A DNA stretch of 64,000 bases from Euborellia annulipes (GCA_023213315.1 JAKCPI010002775.1:1-64000); one strand, 5' to 3'; counted from the first letter of the stretch, positions 8,775 through 20,784 are shown. Notes: generated by a model not told the origin, from the letters alone. Numbers and translations are program-made.

Positions 8775-10330
8775 TAGACAATACAAATGACAATTCGCTG
8801 GAAGGTAGGCAACCATAACAACCGACTCACTAATGAATTAATTGCTTTGGAGCTTGAAACAAGATCTTAGGCATGTTCTGCTCTGGAATTAAATCGAAAA
8901 ATCCATTAATGCGTTATGAATTTCTGGATTCTTAACCCGTTCTGAGACAAGCCTAGATCTTGAAGACAGATATTCAGGGGCGAAACTATTCGAATCTTGT
9001 TGGGGCTTTTTTTTTTAATTTTTCTCCGGATTTGGGGTAAAAAAAAAATTTTTTTTAAAAATCAAAAAAAAAACCCCAGAAATTTTGGGAAAAAAATAAA
9101 AAATTGGGAAAAAAAGGGGGAGGGGGAGAGAAAGAGGGGGGGGGGCGGGGGGGGCGGTGGGGGGGGGGGGGGCGGGGGGGGGTGGTGGGGGGGGGGGCCC
9201 CTCCTTTTAATAAATTTTTTAAGTTGACAGTAGATGTTAAAACATTCTATAAATTAGACAGGCCAGCAAAAAAATTTTTTTATGGTGCTTTGAAATTTAG
9301 GACTATGGGTAGGTAGCTCTGATTCTAAAAATGCCATTAGTTTTGCTTCGCCAGCTCTAGTTTTAGATCTAAAGAGGAGAATAAATTTTAATAGAAAATA
9401 TGCTACAAAGCGGCTCTTATTTTGAATTTTCTAGATGTTATTAAGGCGTTACTTCTTAGAATTGTGTAGATAGTTGAAATACATAGAAATATAAAGTTTC
9501 AGTCCAATCGAAATTGATTCAGTGGTGCAAAACAAGACGAACATTTTAGAAAAATGGATTTTTTTTTCAACTTTTTTAACTTTGGAAACTCCTAAAAAAA
9601 GTATTACTAAATGCAAAAATCATACATTTAAGCGATATTCTATAATTCTTTAAATTTCCAAAAATCATTCATTCGTGCAAATCACTTAATTATTAACGAA
9701 ATTATAAACAAAATAGTTATCAAAGTCAGGTTTGTTAAAATTTATAAGAAAATTTTATGAGAAAGATGGTATTTTGCTTAGATGTTAGAGCAGTTCTTGC
9801 TACAACCTTTGTTCAAAATGTTTCATTTGAAACCGACACCGCAATCCTTAAATTTAACTGTTCTTGGTAGAATGGATAGCGCTGAATTCTGACTTGATAT
9901 CTGTTCTGATTATAAATTCGTTAATAATTAACAGATTTTCGCCATTAAATTATTTTTGGAAAGTTAAAGAAATATAGGTATGTTTTTTGCATTCAGGTAT
10001 GGCAAGGGGTGTCTAAAGTTAAAAAGTTTTAGCAGTGTTTTGCACTACTAAACCACCTCCGATTGGAGTGAAACTTTATATTCGCGTTAACAAAATCTAA
10101 AAAATTCAAAATAAGTGCCGCCTTATTTTCTATTAAAATTTAATTTTCTCTATATCTCTAAAACTGGAGCAAAACTTATGGCATTTTTGGAATCAGGGCT
10201 ATTCATATAAGTAGGGACAGCTCAAAATTCCCCAGTACCAAAATCAATGTTCGCTTGTATTATCATTTGAACAGTTCTAGAAGACGTCGAGAGCAATTAA
10301 TCCAATAATGAGTTATGGTTGCCTACCTCC
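8775..10330. mobile_element. Old large foldback, about 1.5 kb
   Basis: The outer arms pair GGTAGGCAACCATAAC (about 8804) with GTTATGGTTGCCTACC (about 10313). The inner arms, 9305-9720 and about 9890-10215, pair over hundreds of bases with many substitutions, for example TTTGAATTTTCTAGATGTTA with its near complement near 10095, and TTAATTATTAACGAA with its complement near 9917. The divergence shows age. A poly-G tract at 9113-9200 lies in the left half and has no partner on the right. No ORF survives. Confidence 0.7.
9113..9200. repeat. G-homopolymer tract
   Basis: About 85 bases of nearly pure G broken by single A, C or T. The two overlapping open frames here translate to poly-glycine and are artefacts of the tract. 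On the G strand it could form quadruplexes. Such tracts are also typical of read or consensus error, so its length should not be trusted. Confidence 0.8.
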
Positions 10331-10339
10331 CAACAACAA

Positions 10340-11360
10340 AACACGTACTCGTAAATAATAAGAGAATTTTTTTTTTAATTTCCTTCCTAATTACAGTCTA
10401 GAATTCATTAAAAGTTATAAAGTTCTTAACAATAGTGTTTGTTTATGAAATATTTCCTTTTTGAACGCATTTTGTCTATTTCCATTATATTTTTATATAT
10501 ATATATAAGCATGATGGACACAACTTAGCTGAATAGTGTGCATTATATGCTTAGAACAAAGCCGAATAATAAATAAAATGTTTCTTCAAGTCAAAAAAAG
10601 TAAGTAACTAGAAATATTGTGAGGTAAAAGGAAGTAAGAATGGATGGAGTGGGGAGGTTAAGGGTTACGAGATTCACTTGAATTTCGAGCACCAAAGAAA
10701 AGCCCTAGGCAACAAAAGATAACAAGGGGCGGCTAAAGCAAAGGCTTAAATATTTGTTCTTAACCCCGAAAAAAAATTGGGTTACGAGTACAGGATGTGA
10801 AAAGAAAAATCCGTATTTTTTATAAAATAAAATAGAAATAATTTTTCTAGATCTATTTTTGTTTGACACTTAAAATTTCACTTAGCATTCAACTTTTTAA
10901 TTCATTTTGAAATTCACCATGTCACACGAAAATAAAATACTTTGTTTTTCCATTTAAAAAAATGAGTAAACAAAAACATTTTTCTTTTATATTCATCGCT
11001 TATGATTTCCATTCGAATAAAGAAAAAAAAAATTTGCGTTTGTTTTAGATGAGTTCTTATTTATTTTTTTATTAATTAATGATAGGAGACGGAAAATCAA
11101 CAATTTCAATAATTGTTTTTATTTTCAACTGATGCTATTAGGTAAATTAAATAAATAAAAAAAAATCCATTGTTAAATTACAATTCTTTTGATTGGGAAA
11201 AATTGATATTAGATTCGATAAAATTTGTCAATATGGATAGTAAAAAAAAAATTTAATCAAATTCTCTCGAAATGGACTTGAAGTTTGATTTTTTTTTAAT
11301 AAATATAATGTGATTTTTTTAACAAAAATAAAAAATTTAAGTTATTATAAGTGTTTTTAA
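10340..11360. other. AT-rich spacer
   Basis: No repeat boundary or ORF that I can support. Positions 10600-10800 are slightly less AT-rich. Confidence 0.5.
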
Positions 11361-11806
11361 TTATAGACCACATTTATTATTAATTATTTATTAAAAATAT
11401 AAATACTGTAAAACATTTCGAATATTTATTCTGTAGTTGTTTCGAAGTACTGCTTTGATTCAAGCAAACTAACCTCTAAGCGACACCTAAGTGAAGTTAG
11501 TAGCATATACAATCCTCCCTTTGAAGTTAGACATCATCATCATAAACAATAACTTATTTTAACAATCACGCTTTTTATATAAACACTTGCTTTGATGATG
11601 GCGTCTAATTTCCTGGAGATGATTGTATATGTTACTAACTTCATTGCATATAAAATGCTACTAATTTCACTTAGGTGCCCCTGTTCGGCTATATTAGGAG
11701 CAAGTGCAGAGTACTTGAAAACGACTGCAGAATAAGAAGTCGAAATGTTGTACAGTATTTATATTTTTAATAAATAATTAAAAAACAAAATCTATGGTAA
11801 TATATA
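11361..11806. mobile_element. Foldback element, Penelope-like family A
   Basis: The left arm TTAATTATTTATTAAAAATA (about 11380) and TAAATACTGTAAAACATTTCG pair with the right arm GAAATGTTGTACAGTATTTA (about 11742). The inner arms pair CACCTAAGTGAAGTTAGTAG with CTAATTTCACTTAGGTG, and ATACAATC with GATTGTAT. The right arm keeps a helix-II-like ACTGC stem followed by TCGAAATG, but the CTGATGA core is lost. The same arm sequence occurs in the foldback at 13681-13855, which shows a common family. Confidence 0.75.
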
Positions 11807-12300
11807 GAGAAATAGAAAGTATTGGATTCATGTAAAAATTCTTTGATGGAAATACACGTTTCGAGGTCCACTGAATAAAAAAGTGGGTCCCACAAAATGG
11901 TCTGTTTGTGATGAAAATAAAGTATGATGCAAATGAGTTACAAAAGGCGAAATTTTATATTTAGTCTAAGTTAGATATCCCACTGTGGCGCGAAAATAAG
12001 CTTTTAAATAAAATCGACCAAAGAGTACTAATACTTTACTGTTCTACTTTTTATGATTTTTTTTCTATTTTCTCAAAATTCGCTCTAACGATTTTGATTA
12101 AAATTATTAAATCAATTATTTTTTAAGTGTTCTTTAAAATGTATATTCTCATTGTGCTCTCGAAATTGTTTGAAGCACACTTTACTCTTGTACTTCATAG
12201 GAGGGCCTTGGTAAAAAAAAAAATTGGTGTGACGAACAAACTTTCAATTACCAAAGATAGAGAAATTTGTGTGCTGGGCGACTACCACACCAGATTTTTA
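11785..12300 (+). repeat. R1 dispersed element, cassette i
   Basis: Starts at AATATATAGAGAAATAGAAAG, goes through the R1 body and cassette i (CTTGTACTTCATAGGAGGG), and ends in a decayed terminal hairpin at about 12222-12297 (ATTGGTGTGACG, then ACTACCACACCAGATTT). Confidence 0.75.
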
Positions 12301-13460
12301 AAATTGTTTATTATACTCAAAAAATATTTACGGGTATTAGGAGTTGAAAATGGAAAATTTACTTATAAAAAAAAATTTTAAATTGGCAAAAAAAATTTAA
12401 TTTTTGGACTCCATTCATTAAAATAAAATATTATTTAATTTTTTTTTAAATATATTCCGATAATGAAAATTTTAAAATTTTAAATTAAAAAAAAAAAGTT
12501 TTTAGTGATACAATTTTTTTTTTTGAGAGTCAAATTTATCAGAGTTGTAGTATTTGGTCAGTTCGTGTATTTAGAAATGTCAACTCACAAAAAAAGACAG
12601 ATCTTGATATTTAAAAAAAAAAATCTCTATCTGTAAATTTACGATGCTGAACACGAAACTTGAAAATAAGGGTAGAAAGAAGTAGATAAAATCTATTTGT
12701 CGCCTCTGGCGTAGCTGGGACTTCTGTTTGGGGAATGTCGATAACATTTTTTTTAGCTGTTCAAAAAAATAAATATATTTTTATAGATTCTTCTTTGTTT
12801 GACTCAATAGGTCCTTTTTATAATTTTAAAATTTCCAGACTCCTGTTTGTTATCATAGTGTAATGAGGTTTGAAATAAGAAAAGTTTTTTAAAGTGTTCC
12901 ATTCGATTAATATCAGGATATAATTTGATAAGGCAATATGCTATGGGTAGGTGGAGTAAGAAAGAGCAAGCAGCAAAAGGAGAAGAGGCTGCGTCTTGGG
13001 ATGTAATCACATCGGGTATAAAGCAGAGCTTGGCGTCGCTTCCTATGGGCTTATAATCCTTGGCGATGGCCTGGGGTTATTAGTGCAACCTAGGGGCGCG
13101 ACCAAAGGGGCGAAAGGAGAATGGTAAAGCCATTTGGCAAGACGTAGGGCTAATTGCTTTTGGCCCAAACCAAGAACCGCCCTACGGGTACCATACTTGC
13201 GACCAGTAATAGCGCCGTTTCATTCGGATTTAATTAAAAAATCACATAAGCACAAATTTTAAAACATACGCAATAGAGAAAGTGACGTCATCAACTTGAC
13301 TTAGTGATTTCTTAAAGATAATTTTTTTTTTTTTTTTAATTCATCTGTCTATTCAGCCTTAATAGAAATTTAAAAATAAGAATTCGTAATAATAATTAAA
13401 GATTAAGATCCTTTAGGAAAAGAACTTTAAGTCAAACAAGTGGAAAAAAGGAAATATAAA
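12301..13460. other. AT-rich spacer with a single-copy island at 12900-13220
   Basis: Positions 12300-12900 are AT-rich with A and T runs. The island at 12900-13220 is GC-richer and unique here; it contains CTAGGGGCGCGACC, GGCCCAAACCAAG and CCGCCCTACGGGTACC. A 68-codon minus-strand frame overlaps its edge but has no recognisable domain. It may be conserved non-coding DNA; untested. Confidence 0.3.
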
Positions 13461-13463
13461 AAA

Positions 13464-13600
13464 TCTGGTATGACTGGAAAGCACAGCACATAAATTTCAA
13501 TTGCCGATGGTCACACCAGATTTCTTGTGTCGATATATACAGTATTTACTTTCCCAGCTAGCAAGATATAAAATTTATAAACATAGAGAAATATTCAACA
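13464..13600 (-). repeat. R1 terminal fragment
   Basis: It holds the terminal hairpin (TCTGGTATGACTGGAAAGC to GGTCACACCAGATTT) followed by TGTGTCGATATATACAGTATTTACTTTCC and ATATAAAATTTATAAACATA, the reverse-orientation end of R1 cassette i. A C-run at 13619-13631 follows. Confidence 0.65.
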
Positions 13601-13660
13601 GTAGCGGTCCTAAGCAGAGCCCCCCCCCCCCAGAAGACATTAACCTATATTATATATTAT

Positions 13661-14130
13661 TAGGGGAATTTTTAATTATAGACCACATTTTGTTATTAAT
13701 TATTTATTAAAAAATAAATCCTGTACAACGTTTCGACTACTTATTCTGCAGGCGTTCTCAAGTGCACAGTACTTGAGAACACCTGCATAATAAGCAGTCG
13801 AAACGTTGTACAGTATTTATATTTTTAATAAATAATTAATAACAACATGTGGTCTATAATTGGACTCCGTTATGCAATGGTGTGTCAAAGACCAAACATC
13901 GAGTTTTGAGAAAATCAACATTAAAGTTTTTTGTTTTCATTGGATTATATATAATTTTTGTTGTCAATTGTGCAAGTAACATTAAAATATAAATTTTTTT
14001 AGGACATATTTCATAAAAAATACTATTCATTAAAGCATTTGAAACAATATTCCGTGCTTAACTCAATTTTGAATTTTTTGGACTTTGACACACCATTGCA
14101 TAACAGGCTCCAATTATAAATTCCCCTAAT
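13661..14130. mobile_element. MITE-like element with TTAGGGGAATTT ends, interrupted by a foldback
   Basis: The left end TTAGGGGAATTTTTAATTATA pairs with the right end TAATTATAAATTCCCCTAA at about 14110-14130. CTCCGTTATGCAATGGTGTG (13866) pairs with CACACCATTGCATAACAGGC (about 14087). The left arm is split by the foldback at 13681-13855. The end sequence recurs alone at about 56085 (AATTCCCCTAATAATAA). The superfamily is not determined. Confidence 0.6.
13681..13855. mobile_element. Foldback element, Penelope-like family A, nested
   Basis: The arms GACCACATTTTGTTATTAAT and ATTAATAACAACATGTGGTC close a near-perfect hairpin centred on CACAGTACTTGAGAACACCTG. Around the centre are CTGC/GCAG with an ATAATAA loop (helix-II-like), then TCGAAACGTTGTAC. 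CTTGAGA stands where CTGANGA would be, so the ribozyme-like core is degenerate. It is homologous to 11361-11806. Confidence 0.75.
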
Positions 14131-14990
14131 AATAATATTAATTCACACGACAAAAGCTTTAATTATACTAGATATTTTGTGTACTTAAAGGAATCAATTG
14201 AATAAGGACTGTTTTTATACATTTTTTTTTAACATTCAAATTCCCCGCCCCCCCCCCAAATGTCTCAAAAAAATTGCGGCCCCCCAAAAAAAAAAAAAAA
14301 TTTCCAGGAACCCTCCTAATATTCAGTGAAGAATATACCATATATAGAAAAATGTTTATATTTTGTTATCATGGCTTTATTATTTATATCATTAGCTTTT
14401 ATTTAGCCTTTTGCTAAATTTAACTAAGAAAGAAAGACTCTAAAGTCAGGGTTTGACTTTAAGTGAAGTGCCAAGTTTGGAAGAGAAACTTTTATTTTAG
14501 TAAATAAATAAATATAAAGTAATTGCCAAAATATTAGCCTAAAATTCTATTTTCAATTGTTGAAATCTATTATTTATTATAATATAAAAATTTAAATAAT
14601 AGAGCTTCACATTTAATGAAGCCATTTAATTTTAACGATTTTATAAATCAATTTTCATTCCTCATAATTTCATCAGTTAATCTATTTATAATTAATACAT
14701 AAATAAAATTAATTGAATTAAAACAAACTTACTTAAATTTTAAATCCAAAGTAACAAACTTATAAAGCATGAATAAAATTATACTAAACATTTTATTTAA
14801 TAGTATTAATTTATGCAAATCGGATGTGTAAATCTTTTCCGTTCCTAAAATTACTCTATACTATTCGCTTTAAAATTATTAAATAATATTTGATCATCAA
14901 AAATTTACTTAAATATTAATTGACACTAGATTTTTAAAATAAAATTTTTTGAGACCAATTTAAATCTAAATATTTTTGAGATTTATATAT
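14131..14990. other. AT-rich spacer
   Basis: Very AT-rich, with a C-run at 14246-14258 and an A-run at 14287-14300. No gene or element can be delimited. Confidence 0.5.
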
Positions 14991-14992
14991 TT

Positions 14993-15290
14993 GAATCAGG
15001 TATTATATCTCGATTCTTTTCGGACTTAACTAAGTCATAGAGATATATATATCTAACAAAATTGTGAGTGTTATTTATTGGCGAGACCAAACATCCCATG
15101 GCCCCGGGAATCGAACCCAGGATCTCCAGGGCAGATAAGGGGAAGAGAGTTTTATTGGTGTAGTTTTCGAGGGTCCGGTGGCCTGTGCAATATGCCCCGG
15201 AAAGGCTGGAGATCCTGGGTTCGATTCCAGGGAGCCATAGGATGTTAGGCCTCGTCAATAACTAACACTGACAGCTTTGTTAGATAGATA
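14993..15290. mobile_element. R3 tRNA-like SINE as inverted dimer
   Basis: The left arm (minus) contains GGAATCGAACCCAGGATCTCC, the complement of a tRNA box B; the right arm (plus) contains GGAGATCCTGGGTTCGATTCC at about 15208-15228. The outer parts pair GGCGAGACC with GGCCTCGTC. The left side alone carries the R3 tail (CGGACTTAACTAAGTCATAG), so the dimer has one long and one short end. A 91-codon minus-strand frame runs through it and is not conserved in the other R3 copies. Other R3 foldbacks: 35787-36490 and 39924-40334. Confidence 0.75.
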
Positions 15291-15334
15291 TAAAATTAAT
15301 GAAGCGCTAGCTATTCATTTCCGGTGTATTTACG

Positions 15335-15470
15335 CTGTGACAACTCTCTCCGCTAATTAGCTAGATCCAGAAATGGGCGGAGTCAAAGAGGGAAATTTAA
15401 AACTTTAAATTTTCGCAATTGATCGCCGAAGGCGGACTTTGCAGACTGATTTATTAAAATTTCTAATGTG
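15335..15470 (-). repeat. R6 dispersed repeat fragment
   Basis: GGGCGGAGTCAAAGAGGGAAATTT and GATCGCCGAAGGCGGACTTTG are the inverse of parts of R6 at 57057-57265 and 44665-44905. CGCCGAAGGCG is a short hairpin shared with them. Confidence 0.55.
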
Positions 15471-15529
15471 AAATTTTCTCACATAGACAACCCAGTCAAT
15501 GACGAAAATTACTAATATATTAAACTTAA

Positions 15530-15625
15530 TTAGCCGTGTGGGGTACTGTGATATAGAACTAAGGCATGTTGATTACAATTCAAAATATAAGTGGTTCAAC
15601 TCCCAGCGGTGTCTACTTTTTTTGT
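15530..15625 (+). repeat. R4 tRNA-like fragment, single arm
   Basis: GTGGTTCAACTCCCAGCGG looks like a tRNA box B (GGTTCAANTCC) and is followed by TGTCTACTTTTTTTGTC. This matches the end of the R4 foldbacks at 50063 and 62250. No intact cloverleaf can be drawn, so it is not a tRNA gene. Confidence 0.5.
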
Positions 15626-16375
15626 CTATTTGAATTAACAAAATTTTTTGTATTTTTTGAAGATATAGTAAATCCGTTGTAAGCAAATTAACGTACCATA
15701 AAAAAGAGGATGTCTCTTTTTCTCTGATAAGTGGGCTTTAAATAAAACAGGAAGAAACGTTTCCCTCTATTGGCTAAAATGAAAGAGCGGGGCTCTAATG
15801 AATAATGACTGGGAATTAACGAAAGACGGCGTGAATGTTATTAGGGAAGCAGATGCGCCATGTTGGTCCTGTCTGTGGCTTAAAGCTTGAGGAAGATATC
15901 AAAAGGGTTGAGGGAACGGGGATGGCTTGAGGAAGATATCAAATCGTGAAAAGGGAAAGAGAGCGAGAGGGAAAGAAAGACAATCGAGGACGGGGAGGGA
16001 CATCGAAACGGTATCTTAACTTAAATGTACACTATCAAATTAATTAGATTAAATTTAAATTGAACGATCCTTGATAAATTGCAAATGAGGATCATATGAG
16101 GTTTACTTTTAAGATGATACTTAAAGGCTCCTTTAAATTTGTATAAATAGATTCTTATTTAAAGGTGTTAAAAGCCAATTTTCTAAATTCAACTTTAATT
16201 ATCTAGTTATCTCCAATTATACAATTATCAATGCAATTGTTTTTTGTTTAAAAATAAAAATAATGATTTAAATTAAATTTATCAACAATATTAGAAAAAA
16301 TATTGATAGGTAATTAAACACTTATTATGAGAGTTTGAGCGAATTTTTCAGTGAATATAGGACAGCTCAGTCAAA
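15626..16375. other. Spacer with a short direct repeat
   Basis: GCTTGAGGAAGATATCAAA occurs twice, at about 15886 and 15926, in a less AT-rich purine-rich patch (15770-16010). The rest is AT-rich. No ORF. Confidence 0.5.
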
Positions 16376-16965
16376 AAATCCGGTGTGATTAACGCACAGA
16401 AGATTTTTGTGTCGAGATACCATTGGTATCTGAAAAAAGTAAAAATCTGAAATACTACAACAGTAAAGTGTACTTCAAACACGTTCTAGGAAAAAACTTT
16501 AATATACTTTTCAAAGAATATCTAAAAAAAATAGTTGATTTATGAATTTTAATCAAAATCGTTCCGGCGAATTTTGAGAAATTCAAAAGAAAGTCCATCA
16601 GTAAAGTGTACTTAAAACAATTTTCACCAAAAAATTTACTGATATACTTTTTAAAGATCATCTAATAAATAGTGATTTATGAAGTTTAATCAAAATAGTT
16701 AGACCAAATTTTGAGAAATTCGAAAAAAACTGAAAAAGTACTTCAATAAAGTACTAGTACTTTTTGGCCGATTTTGTTCAAAAGCTTATTTTTTATGTCC
16801 TGGTGGATACCTAACTTAAATTTAAAATTTCGACCTCGTAGCTCATTTCCTTCCTGCCTTAAATCATCGCAGACAGACAGACCCGCTTTTTTGGACTCGG
16901 GGGACCTCAAAACGAGTATTTTCATCAAAATCAATATCGAACTCTGACATGATCGCAATACTTTA
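16376..16965 (-). repeat. R1 dispersed element, reverse orientation
   Basis: The order is reversed relative to plus copies: a rump of the terminal hairpin (ATCCGGTGTGATTAACGCAC), the body twice over (ACAGTAAAGTGTACTTCAAAC at about 16460 and CAGTAAAGTGTACTTAAAAC at about 16599, a partial internal duplication), then ACTGAAAAAGTACTTC, CGAGTATTTTCATCAAAATC and CAATACTTTATCACTATA at the head. Confidence 0.75.
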
Positions 16966-18100
16966 TCACTATAAATTACATATATTGGTAAAAGAGAGTC
17001 CCTGGAATTTCTGTAATTCTTCTTCCAATTATTTAATAAACAAAGACTTAATAACTTCTTGTTTACTATTTTCGCTTTTGATTAAATTACTTGACCTAGA
17101 AGGGTGTAACTGGAACTTTTATCCCCTAATTACTTTCATTTTCTATATTAATATTTTTATATATAGGTAGTTTCAATTTTAACCTCTAATTGAATCCTTT
17201 CTGCCTGTTAGTATGTTCAACTTTTTAACCCAAGAGGGGATTTAGTTAATTGAAAAATCAATTAATAAATTGGTCATTTGAGTTGTCTACAAATACGAAT
17301 GAATTTTCAAAAAATTAAATCAGTTTAAGTACTAGTGTACCAAATTTAGTTTCCGAATTTCTAGAGGAATCAATACTTATATAAAAATGTTTTCTTAGCT
17401 TCATTATAACAAATTCTTTTTTTTTTTGCTACTAGTGGATGATATATGCGAGGGACGCAAAAGACGACGTCGCTCTTTAGATATATAATAAAGCAGCGAA
17501 ACGTCTCTCTGGGCGACGTTGGCTTCCAATGAATGATAATTAGAAAGCAACGAGGTTTATGACGTCATGAATATCGGCAGAAGGAAGAGGTTTCCAAAAT
17601 GAGTTATGCAAATGGAGGGCATGTGCGGATTGCTTGCAAAACCATCCCATCTCAACCCTTCTCCTTTATACTCAGTGGACATGATAGTGAATGGTTGTAA
17701 CTTAAGAAAATGGCTGGAATTTGTGTGTGAGTGGAAAAAAAAGAGTCCTTGGATTGATTACGCCAAGGCCATTTAGTAAAAACCGATAAAATCGATATTC
17801 CGATATCTGGCCAGTGATGCTCTTTTACGAAAGAACTTTGCTAAAGGGGTTTTTTAATTCCACGGCAGATTACTTGCAAAAATAAGTGTCAGAGTAAAAA
17901 ATAACTCAACCTTAGGGGATTATTAAAAAATTTATTTAAATTGTTTAAAAATGTTATGTCGACTTCGTCCTTGCTTCTTTTGTTACGGAGTCGGCATTAA
18001 AAATCATAGAAATTAGAACTGGAAGAAGAAATAGCATTCTTAGCTCGAGTAGGTATTTTCAAGCAAAAGCAACAATGAAAGAATTTTAAAAAATATATTA
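16966..18100. other. Spacer with a single-copy island at about 17430-17720
   Basis: The island contains AGACGACGTCGCTC, TTATGACGTCATGA (CRE/ATF-like TGACGTCA) and TTATGCAAATGG (octamer, POU-like) at about 17600. It does not recur. A 73-codon frame at 16949-17170 is in AT-rich DNA and is not credible. Regulatory function is only a suggestion. Confidence 0.3.
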
Positions 18101-18104
18101 ATTT

Positions 18105-18512
18105 TTCTTTCTCTTATCTCTATATATAATACAGTGGAACGTCGCTTAACGAGCATAATTCGTTCCAGAATCATATTCGTAAAGCGAAACACTCGTTATA
18201 CAAAACAATAACATTCTCCATATAGAGCTCCCCCTCCCCATGACACAGACTGGTGTAACAGGAGCAGAATCTGGGACTTTCTATCTCCTCGCCACTCGTT
18301 ATGCGAAACGTTCCGTCACTCGTTAAGCAAGTTATTCTTTTAGAGTTTTTTTTGCTCGTTATGCGAATTACTCGTTATGAGAGGTGCTCGCTAAGCGAGA
18401 TTTTATTGTATATAAAAACAAAGTATCTCATTAAAAATTTGATTTTGAAATTTTTATGGTATACACGTTTTGAGGATTCCGGAGTTCAAAATAATGATTT
18501 CTGTACAAAATA
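18105..18512 (+). repeat. R1 head fragment split by a pogo/Tigger-like MITE
   Basis: TTTCTCTTATCTCTATATATAA lies left of the MITE and AAAGTATCTCATTAAAAATTTGA, then TGGTATACACGTTTTGAGG, lie to its right. Together they make the R1 head; the body is missing after about 18510. Confidence 0.6.
18132..18408. mobile_element. pogo/Tigger-like MITE
   Basis: The ends CAGTGGAACGTCGCTTAACGAG and CTCGCTAAGCGAGATTTTATTG are imperfect inverted repeats flanked by TA at 18130-18131 and 18409-18410. Several CTCGTTATGCGAA-type sub-repeats fill the inside, as is usual for Tigger-type ends. It is 277 bp with no transposase. Inserted in an R1 head. Confidence 0.8.
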
Positions 18513-18900
18513 TGTTGCTTGCCTAAGGCGGGCAAGTATTTTGTCAATTTGGGATATTTTTTGTTGCAAAGCAAATGTTAAGATTTTAAGAAAGGACCTT
18601 GAGTTCAATTGAGGGTACTGTCTGGGAAAACAAAAGGACTGTGACTGTCCAAAGGGTCTGCCTGGAGGTGTCTATAAATCATGTCATAACGCTGTGAAAA
18701 ATATAAATTTTTATTCAGATATTGAAGAAATTTGATTATAATTAATTTCCCAGAAACATTTAGAGATTCAAATTATTACTATGTTACTCCCCGTTTAAAG
18801 TACTATATGTGTACTTAATTTGAAAAAGATTAATTGAAAATTATGGATTTCTATAGAAAATATGCATACATCCATACATTTCCCTATTTCATTTTTATAT
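18513..18900. other. Spacer, nothing recognised
   Basis: Mixed composition, no repeat boundary seen. The 103-codon plus-strand frame at 18301-18612 starts inside the MITE and runs through R1, so it is a chance frame. Confidence 0.5.
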
Positions 18901-19445
18901 ACCAGTATATAAATAGATATATAGGGAAAGTATTGGATTCATGTCAAAGATTCGATGTCAATATTTTGATGAAAATACGTTGCCAAAATAGAAGGTCTCG
19001 CAAAATTCTCTGTCTGTTAACAAAATATTTCAAGAACTAAATATATATATATAGCTAAGAGGTTGAAATTTTATATTTAAGTTAGGTATTTCCCTGGAAC
19101 ATAAAACGAAGCTTTTAAACAAAATCAGTCAAAAATTACAAGTACTTTATTGAAGTACTTTTTCAGTTTTTTTAATTTATTTTGCCAAAATTCGCTATAT
19201 TGATTTTGATGAAGATTCATAAATTTTATGTAAACTCTCATTTTGCCTTGAAAATTGTTTAAAACTTATTTTACTTTTGAACTTCATAGAAAAAATAGGA
19301 AAATATAAATATTTATCTAAATATCAAATTTATATCAATATAAATTAATCTTGCGGGAGACTAAAATATAAAACCACACATTAAATATGGTGTGACAGCA
19401 CACACTCAACTTTCAATTATCTCAGAGAAAATTGTATGATTAACA
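18900..19445 (+). repeat. R1 dispersed element, cassette i, decayed
   Basis: ATATAGGGAAAGTATTGGATTC is the head. The body keeps CAAGTACTTTATTGAAGTAC, and the terminal hairpin survives only as ATGGTGTGACAGCACACAC to TGTATGATTAAC. Confidence 0.65.
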
Positions 19446-20098
19446 ACACCAAAATTTTTTTTAAATAAAGTAAAAAACATTTCATATAAAAAATTCCACA
19501 ACTCTAAATATTTATGAATTAACTATTGAAATAAATTTTCTGCCTATTATCACGATAAGAGTTTTAACATAAGTAATCCCAATGGAAATGGTTTTAATTT
19601 TATAAAAGAGCCTTTTTTCTTTTGGTATTTTTTTTTTAAAGATTTATTCTATTGAAGAACAAGTTAAAAGTTACAAAAGTTTTCTTTGAATGGTTATCGT
19701 TCTGATTCCATTTGATATTTGTTAAGTTATAGCGAGTTTGAAATTTTTCATGACTATCATGTACTTATTAAATTATTATAATGTCAAAATTAACGTACCA
19801 TAACCTATAAGTTACATGTTTTCATCAAGAAGACATGGAGCCTTTTCTCTCTATAAAAAGTTTGATGGGATTAAATAAACTTCGATAGATCAAAGTTGAG
19901 AAGTTAGAAAAAAGAAACTTATTTAATATTTTTTTAAGAGGATTAGGTCAAAAACTATTTTATTTTTAATTAAAATAATTCTATTTAGTAACATTTAAAT
20001 GTCGAAAAAAATTTTGTTAATTGTTTTAAAAAAATAAAGTTTCTATTAAACCATATCACTCTACAATTTTTTTTAAAAATCTACTTCTCATCTTAAAA
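19446..20098. other. AT-rich spacer
   Basis: No ORF, repeat or motif that I can support. Confidence 0.5.
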
Positions 20099-20469
20099 AA
20101 TCTGGTGTGACTAGTCGCACAGCATACAACTTCCTCTTACCTTTGGTAAGAGTGAGTTTTTTGTGTCGACATATATTTAGTTTCGTCAGATATATTAAAA
20201 TTTAAGATTTAATAAAATTTATAAGTATGAGAAAATATTCATATTGTCTTAAAATGGCAACCATTTCTCCTATCTTTCCTATGAAGTTCAAGAGTAAAGT
20301 GGTCTTCAGAAGATTTTAATGGCAAAATGAGAATATACATTTTAAAAAGCATATGGGGGGAGCAAGAGTTTATAGAATTGCAGGGGGAATGTCAATTTTA
20401 AGGCAACCAAATAGACTGAAGTCCGTAAATGGTTGCCTAAGCGCAGGGCTCTAAAGGCAAGTAGACCTC

Positions 20470-20503
20470 TGGGTGGGACCTAATATTGTCCCTCACTGTA
20501 CAA
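20470..20503. mobile_element. Half Z1 MITE
   Basis: GGGTGGGACCTAATATTGTCC and CCTCACTGTA are the right terminal inverted repeat of Z1. The left half is missing. Confidence 0.7.
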
Positions 20504-20540
20504 GAGTTAAGTGTGCTTCAAAAGATTTCATGGGCAAAAT

Positions 20541-20784
20541 CTTCTTCTGTCCTCGCCCCATTCCTGAGATGCGGGGTCGGCGGACCTCACTCTTTTCCCT
20601 CCAAACCTATCATACGTTTTTGCGACCGGAAGAAATAGGACAGGCCGGCTCGTCACACGGCCTGACGCCTCTTGAAAAGAGGAAGAAAGAGACAGACATT
20701 TAAAAAACTGAAGGACTGCCTGTCCCAGCTGGGGCAGCTCGTGGTCGCCATCCACCTACCCACAAGATGTGGGCCCCTGAGCGA
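20541..20784 (-). mobile_element. R2 SINE copy 2, nested in R1
   Basis: The host R1 text ATTTCATGGGCAAAAT (20525-20540) is repeated after the element as ATTTCAAGGACAAAAT (20785-20800): a 16-bp target duplication with two mismatches. The element reads CTTCTTCTGTCC at its tail side and GGGCCCCTGAGCGA at its head side. Overlapping 75-76-codon frames on both strands have no common counterpart in other copies. Confidence 0.9.

Noticed and set aside
9104..9316. Glycine-rich ORFs
   Set aside because: Translation of a G-homopolymer tract.
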